Positions 61,378 to 64,000 of a stretch of DNA of 64,000 nt are shown in pieces (the stretch's first letter is position 1; every line of letters begins with the position of its first letter). A program made the translations under genes and the position numbers. Origin of the DNA: Nostoc sp. TCL26-01 (lineage in GTDB: Bacteria > Cyanobacteriota > Cyanobacteriia > Cyanobacteriales > Nostocaceae); assembly GCF_013393945.1 (NCBI RefSeq), contig NZ_CP040297.1, forward strand, positions 5,550,001 to 5,614,000, read 5' to 3'. A model generated the notes under the pieces. The model was not told where the DNA came from and searched no databases. It saw only the letters and a program-made list of their open reading frames with translations.

Positions 61378-62847
61378 ATGTCTGAAGTTCCTGTGTTAGA
61401 TCAAGTGATCAAAAATGTGCGGGTAGTGCGTCCCCATCATCATGCTGTGGAACTACTGGATGTGGGAATTAAGGATGGGAAATATGTGGAGATTGCTCCT
61501 TATATTAGCCCAGAGAGTAGCAAAAATGTATTTGATGGCAAAAACCTCTTAGGCTTTCCCGGTGTCGTTGACGCGCATATGCACATCGGTATTTATCAAC
61601 CCCTAGAACAAGATGCGGTGACTGAAAGCAAAGCAGCCGCAATGGGGGGAGTGACAACTAGTCTGAATTACATCCGGACTGGACAGTATTATCTCAATAA
61701 AGGCGGTGCTTACAGAGATTTTTTTCCCGAAGTATTGGCGCGATCGCAAGGCAACTTTTTCGTAGATTATAGTTATCATGTTGCCCCAATTAGCGCCACG
61801 CATATTGAGGAAATGCAGATGCTATACGAAGAATATGGCATTAATTCATTTAAAATCTTTATGTTCTATGGTGGCTATGGTTTGCATGGTCTTTCTGATC
61901 AACAAAACCTATTCTTGATGATTAACAAAGAAGAAAGGTATGATTTTGCTCACTTTGAATTCATCATGCGGGGTTTAAGCAAGCTACGAGAATTGTACCC
62001 CGAAGTGGGCGATCGCCTCAGTCTCAGTCTGCATTGTGAAGTAGCAGAAATCCTCAACGCTTACACCAAAATCGTCCAGCAAGACTCTAGCCTCACAGGT
62101 TTACAGGCTTACAGTGCAGCACGTCCCCCCCATTCTGAAGGTTTAGCTATTTGCATTGCTTCCTACCTAGCACACGAAACCAATTGTCTGAATATTAATT
62201 TGTTGCATCTGAGTTCGCGTAAAGCTTTAGAAGCAGCTTTAATGATGCAAACAGCATTTCCTCACATTAATTTCCGTCGAGAAGTCACTGTCGGACATTT
62301 ATTATTAGATGTGGATGCACCCACAGGTAAATGGGCAAAAGTTAACCCACCCATTCGTCCCCGTGCAGATGTAGAGTATCTATGGCAAGCTGTACTGAAT
62401 CATCAAGTTGATTGGATTGTCAGTGATCATGCTTGTTGTTCAGCTGAACAAAAAGTTAGTTTACAAGATCCCCATAATATCTGGTTAGCAAAATCAGGTT
62501 TTGGTGGGACAGAATATTTATTATCGGGAATATTTAGCGAAGGTAGTAAGCGTGGGATGTCTTACAATCATATGGCTAAGTTATTAAGTTGGCATCCTGC
62601 TCAACGGTTTGGTTTAAGTTCTAAAGGTGATATTGCAGTTGGTTATGATGCTGATTTAGTACTATTAGATCCCCAGGAAACCTTTGTGATTAATGCGGAA
62701 GAGTCGGAATCTCAGCAAGGATATACACCATTTGCCGGCATGGAGTTAACGGGACGAGTTAAAAGTACTTTTTTACGGGGAAATCTTATATACAATAATG
62801 GTGAAGTTTTAGGTTCACCCACTGGAAAATTTTTAAAAAGATGTTAA
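61378..62847 (+). CDS. Dihydropyrimidinase / D-hydantoinase-like amidohydrolase
   Basis: 489 residues, cyclic amidohydrolase TIM barrel. Binuclear metal ligands: VDAHMHIG (HxH), the Lys in SFKIFMFYGG that is normally carboxylated, LSLHCEVAEI, LLHLSSRKALEA and WIVSDHACCSAEQK (Asp). The C-terminus (VGYDADLVLLDPQETFVINA, LTGRVKSTFLRGNLIYNNGE) closes the small beta domain. It opens cyclic imides such as hydantoins or dihydropyrimidines; the substrate is unknown. Flanked by a 2OG-oxygenase-like gene and a cupin, which suggests a small modification pathway. Confidence 0.9.
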   Translation: MSEVPVLDQVIKNVRVVRPHHHAVELLDVGIKDGKYVEIAPYISPESSKNVFDGKNLLGFPGVVDAHMHIGIYQPLEQDAVTESKAAAMGGVTTSLNYIRTGQYYLNKGGAYRDFFPEVLARSQGNFFVDYSYHVAPISATHIEEMQMLYEEYGINSFKIFMFYGGYGLHGLSDQQNLFLMINKEERYDFAHFEFIMRGLSKLRELYPEVGDRLSLSLHCEVAEILNAYTKIVQQDSSLTGLQAYSAARPPHSEGLAICIASYLAHETNCLNINLLHLSSRKALEAALMMQTAFPHINFRREVTVGHLLLDVDAPTGKWAKVNPPIRPRADVEYLWQAVLNHQVDWIVSDHACCSAEQKVSLQDPHNIWLAKSGFGGTEYLLSGIFSEGSKRGMSYNHMAKLLSWHPAQRFGLSSKGDIAVGYDADLVLLDPQETFVINAEESESQQGYTPFAGMELTGRVKSTFLRGNLIYNNGEVLGSPTGKFLKRC

Positions 62848-62873
62848 ATTTATCGGCTGACAATTTTGATTGA

Positions 62874-63785
62874 TTAATCATGTGCATAGGAAATAACTGT
62901 ACCCACTTTTGATAAATCTCGATCAATCCTGATAAAAAATAAGCCCCCATCATCTGTTCTATGCCAAGGAGAAGTAGCAAAGCTAGGAACATAAGCAAAA
63001 TAATCTTTCACTAGATGACAATCTCCAATATCACAATATCCCGCTAGACAATATCCCTCTTCGTTGTAACATTGAATAGCTGGATAGTGACCATCATAAT
63101 GTGGCAAGATAGCCAATAACCAGACCCCACCGCCGTTAGCATCCCTACGTAAATACTTCTTTTTAGCTACTTCAAATTGCACTGTATCTGTCTTACCCCA
63201 AGGTAATAATTTACTATCTAAAACAGGGATATATTCATGCAACTTAGCATCAGGATGATTAGCTGAGAGATTTTGATAATGAGCAATTCCATTCTCCATC
63301 CACAGAATTTCTACATCCTCACCACCTAATACTTGCCACTCACCTACTTTCACACCTGCGGGAATAAAAGAATAACAATGTTTATGCAATTTCCATTCAC
63401 CAATTTGTACTGTTCCCCTAAGTACAAATAGCTCTAAATCAACTGTAAGTATGCCAGATGGAGCTTTAAATTGTGCTGGTAAAACTACTCTTGAAGTAGA
63501 TGCACCACAATCATGCCAAGTTAGCAATCTCCGACTACCAAATACTACATCCTCTGGCATTCCTTTGATGCGCCAATTATGCTCTAGTGCTACGTTATTT
63601 GAGTCAAAAAAGTGATATTGGTGAGGAATGTATTCTGGAGAGACTGCGGTACGCCTGCCTGATAAATTCATCCGTCCTCTACCATCTCCACCCCAATCTT
63701 CTTTAATACCAGAGCTATTTAAATAGTCTTCACTATCTGTTGGATTCACAAAACTATGTTGATTTTCCATGTATTTTATACTCAT
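62874..63785 (-). CDS. Double-cupin protein (DUF4437-like)
   Basis: 303 residues from ATG 63785; ATG 63770 is an alternative start (a TTG at 63794 is less likely). Two beta-barrel cupin units: about 90-160 (LTVDLELFVLRGTVQIGEWK, YSFIPAGVKVGEW) and about 225-300 (GGVWLLAILPHYDGHYPAIQ, YFAYVPSFATSPWHRTDDGG). The pattern resembles DUF4437/ChrR-type cupins. Likely metal ligands include His in LPHYDGHY and PWHRTDD. It is convergent with the hydantoinase gene. Catalytic or binding role unknown. Confidence 0.78.
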   Translation of the reverse strand: MSIKYMENQHSFVNPTDSEDYLNSSGIKEDWGGDGRGRMNLSGRRTAVSPEYIPHQYHFFDSNNVALEHNWRIKGMPEDVVFGSRRLLTWHDCGASTSRVVLPAQFKAPSGILTVDLELFVLRGTVQIGEWKLHKHCYSFIPAGVKVGEWQVLGGEDVEILWMENGIAHYQNLSANHPDAKLHEYIPVLDSKLLPWGKTDTVQFEVAKKKYLRRDANGGGVWLLAILPHYDGHYPAIQCYNEEGYCLAGYCDIGDCHLVKDYFAYVPSFATSPWHRTDDGGLFFIRIDRDLSKVGTVISYAHD

Positions 63786-63874
63786 GGTTTTCAATCATCA
63801 TAGCAGGGGATAGAGAAGAAGCAATAGTCACTCTGGCAAGAAGTTTATTCGATTTGTACTCAGTTTTTTGAAAA

Positions 63875-64000
63875 TCAAATAGGAGTTCTATAATTGTATT
63901 GTCGAATGAATAACGCTACACCAATAGCCACGAACATCGCAGGTATGGAATTCGACTCAGGAACCGGAACAATTTGACCAGAACCACTAATTGTATTTGT
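63875..64000 (-). CDS. PEP-CTERM protein, C-terminal end (partial)
   Basis: The last 41 codons read in from the window edge: TNTISGSGQIVPVPESNSIP, then the hydrophobic AMFVAIGVALFIRQ and a short basic tail NYRTPI, stop at 63875. VPVPES + helix + basic end is the PEP-CTERM sorting signal that exosortase cleaves. The 5' part lies outside the window, so the extracellular domain is unknown. Between 63795 and 63874 no other gene is seen. Confidence 0.75.
   Translation of the reverse strand, partial: TNTISGSGQIVPVPESNSIPAMFVAIGVALFIRQYNYRTPI

Noticed and set aside
1..64000. tRNA, rRNA or known riboswitch
   Set aside because: Scanning by eye, no cloverleaf, rRNA segment or riboswitch consensus stood out; a covariance-model search would be decisive.

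Overview
The window reads as chromosome of a filamentous, probably heterocyst-forming cyanobacterium (Nostocales, Nostoc/Anabaena type). The support is: many GCGATCGC (HIP1) sites; genes for photosystems I and II and the cyanobacterial NDH-1 complex; cyanobacterium/plastid-specific factors (Ycf48, Ycf34, a membrane rubredoxin); an XisH/XisI pair; very large multi-domain kinases; and many short dispersed or tandem repeats. From memory, the order ndhJ-K-C / rubA-ycf48-psbEFLJ / psaI matches Anabaena PCC 7120; I could not check this.

Layout. 1-2.2 kb: partial FTR1 iron permease coupled to a DUF2887 protein, then an unknown protein. 2.4-4.0 kb: a degraded toxin-antitoxin (TA) island in which antitoxin-like genes survive but three PIN toxins are reduced to their first 14-25 codons, mixed with 63-bp repeats. 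4.0-7.1 kb: P-loop ATPase plus kinesin-light-chain-type TPR protein. 7.2-12.1 kb: the photosynthesis block. 12.2-14.8 kb: a long low-complexity protein. 15.1-15.55 kb: a fourth TA pair with a truncated toxin (UPF0175 plus a DUF3368 fragment). 15.5-22.2 kb: the most unusual locus, a four-gene operon encoding a vWA/FHA-like membrane protein, a tubulin/FtsZ-superfamily GTPase, a MotA/TolQ/ZorA-like channel with a long tail, and an OmpA/MotB/ZorB-like stator protein. 22.8-27.8 kb: housekeeping genes (menB, tsaC, cca, ycf34) and xisH-xisI. 27.8-35.9 kb: two sensor kinases. 36-43.7 kb: tsaB, two Uma2 proteins, a Ser/Thr kinase, small unknowns, a GNAT and an isocitrate-lyase-family enzyme. 43.8-54.8 kb: an odd CNB-AAA-ferredoxin membrane fusion and three more sensor kinases. 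55-59 kb: MFS transporter, SLH porin, rubrerythrin. 59.4-63.8 kb: a possible small metabolic cluster (MDR reductase, Asp/Asn-hydroxylase-like protein, hydantoinase-like amidohydrolase, double cupin). The right edge holds the C-terminus of a PEP-CTERM protein.

How genes work together. rubA, ycf48 and psbEFLJ form a photosystem II assembly unit; ndhC-K-J encode adjacent subunits of the NDH-1 arm. tsaB and tsaC act in the same tRNA t6A pathway. The vWA-tubulin-channel-stator operon looks like a proton-driven envelope machine related to Zorya but with a tubulin-like GTPase in place of the known Zorya effectors; this is inference from domain content. I found no tRNA, rRNA or CRISPR array.
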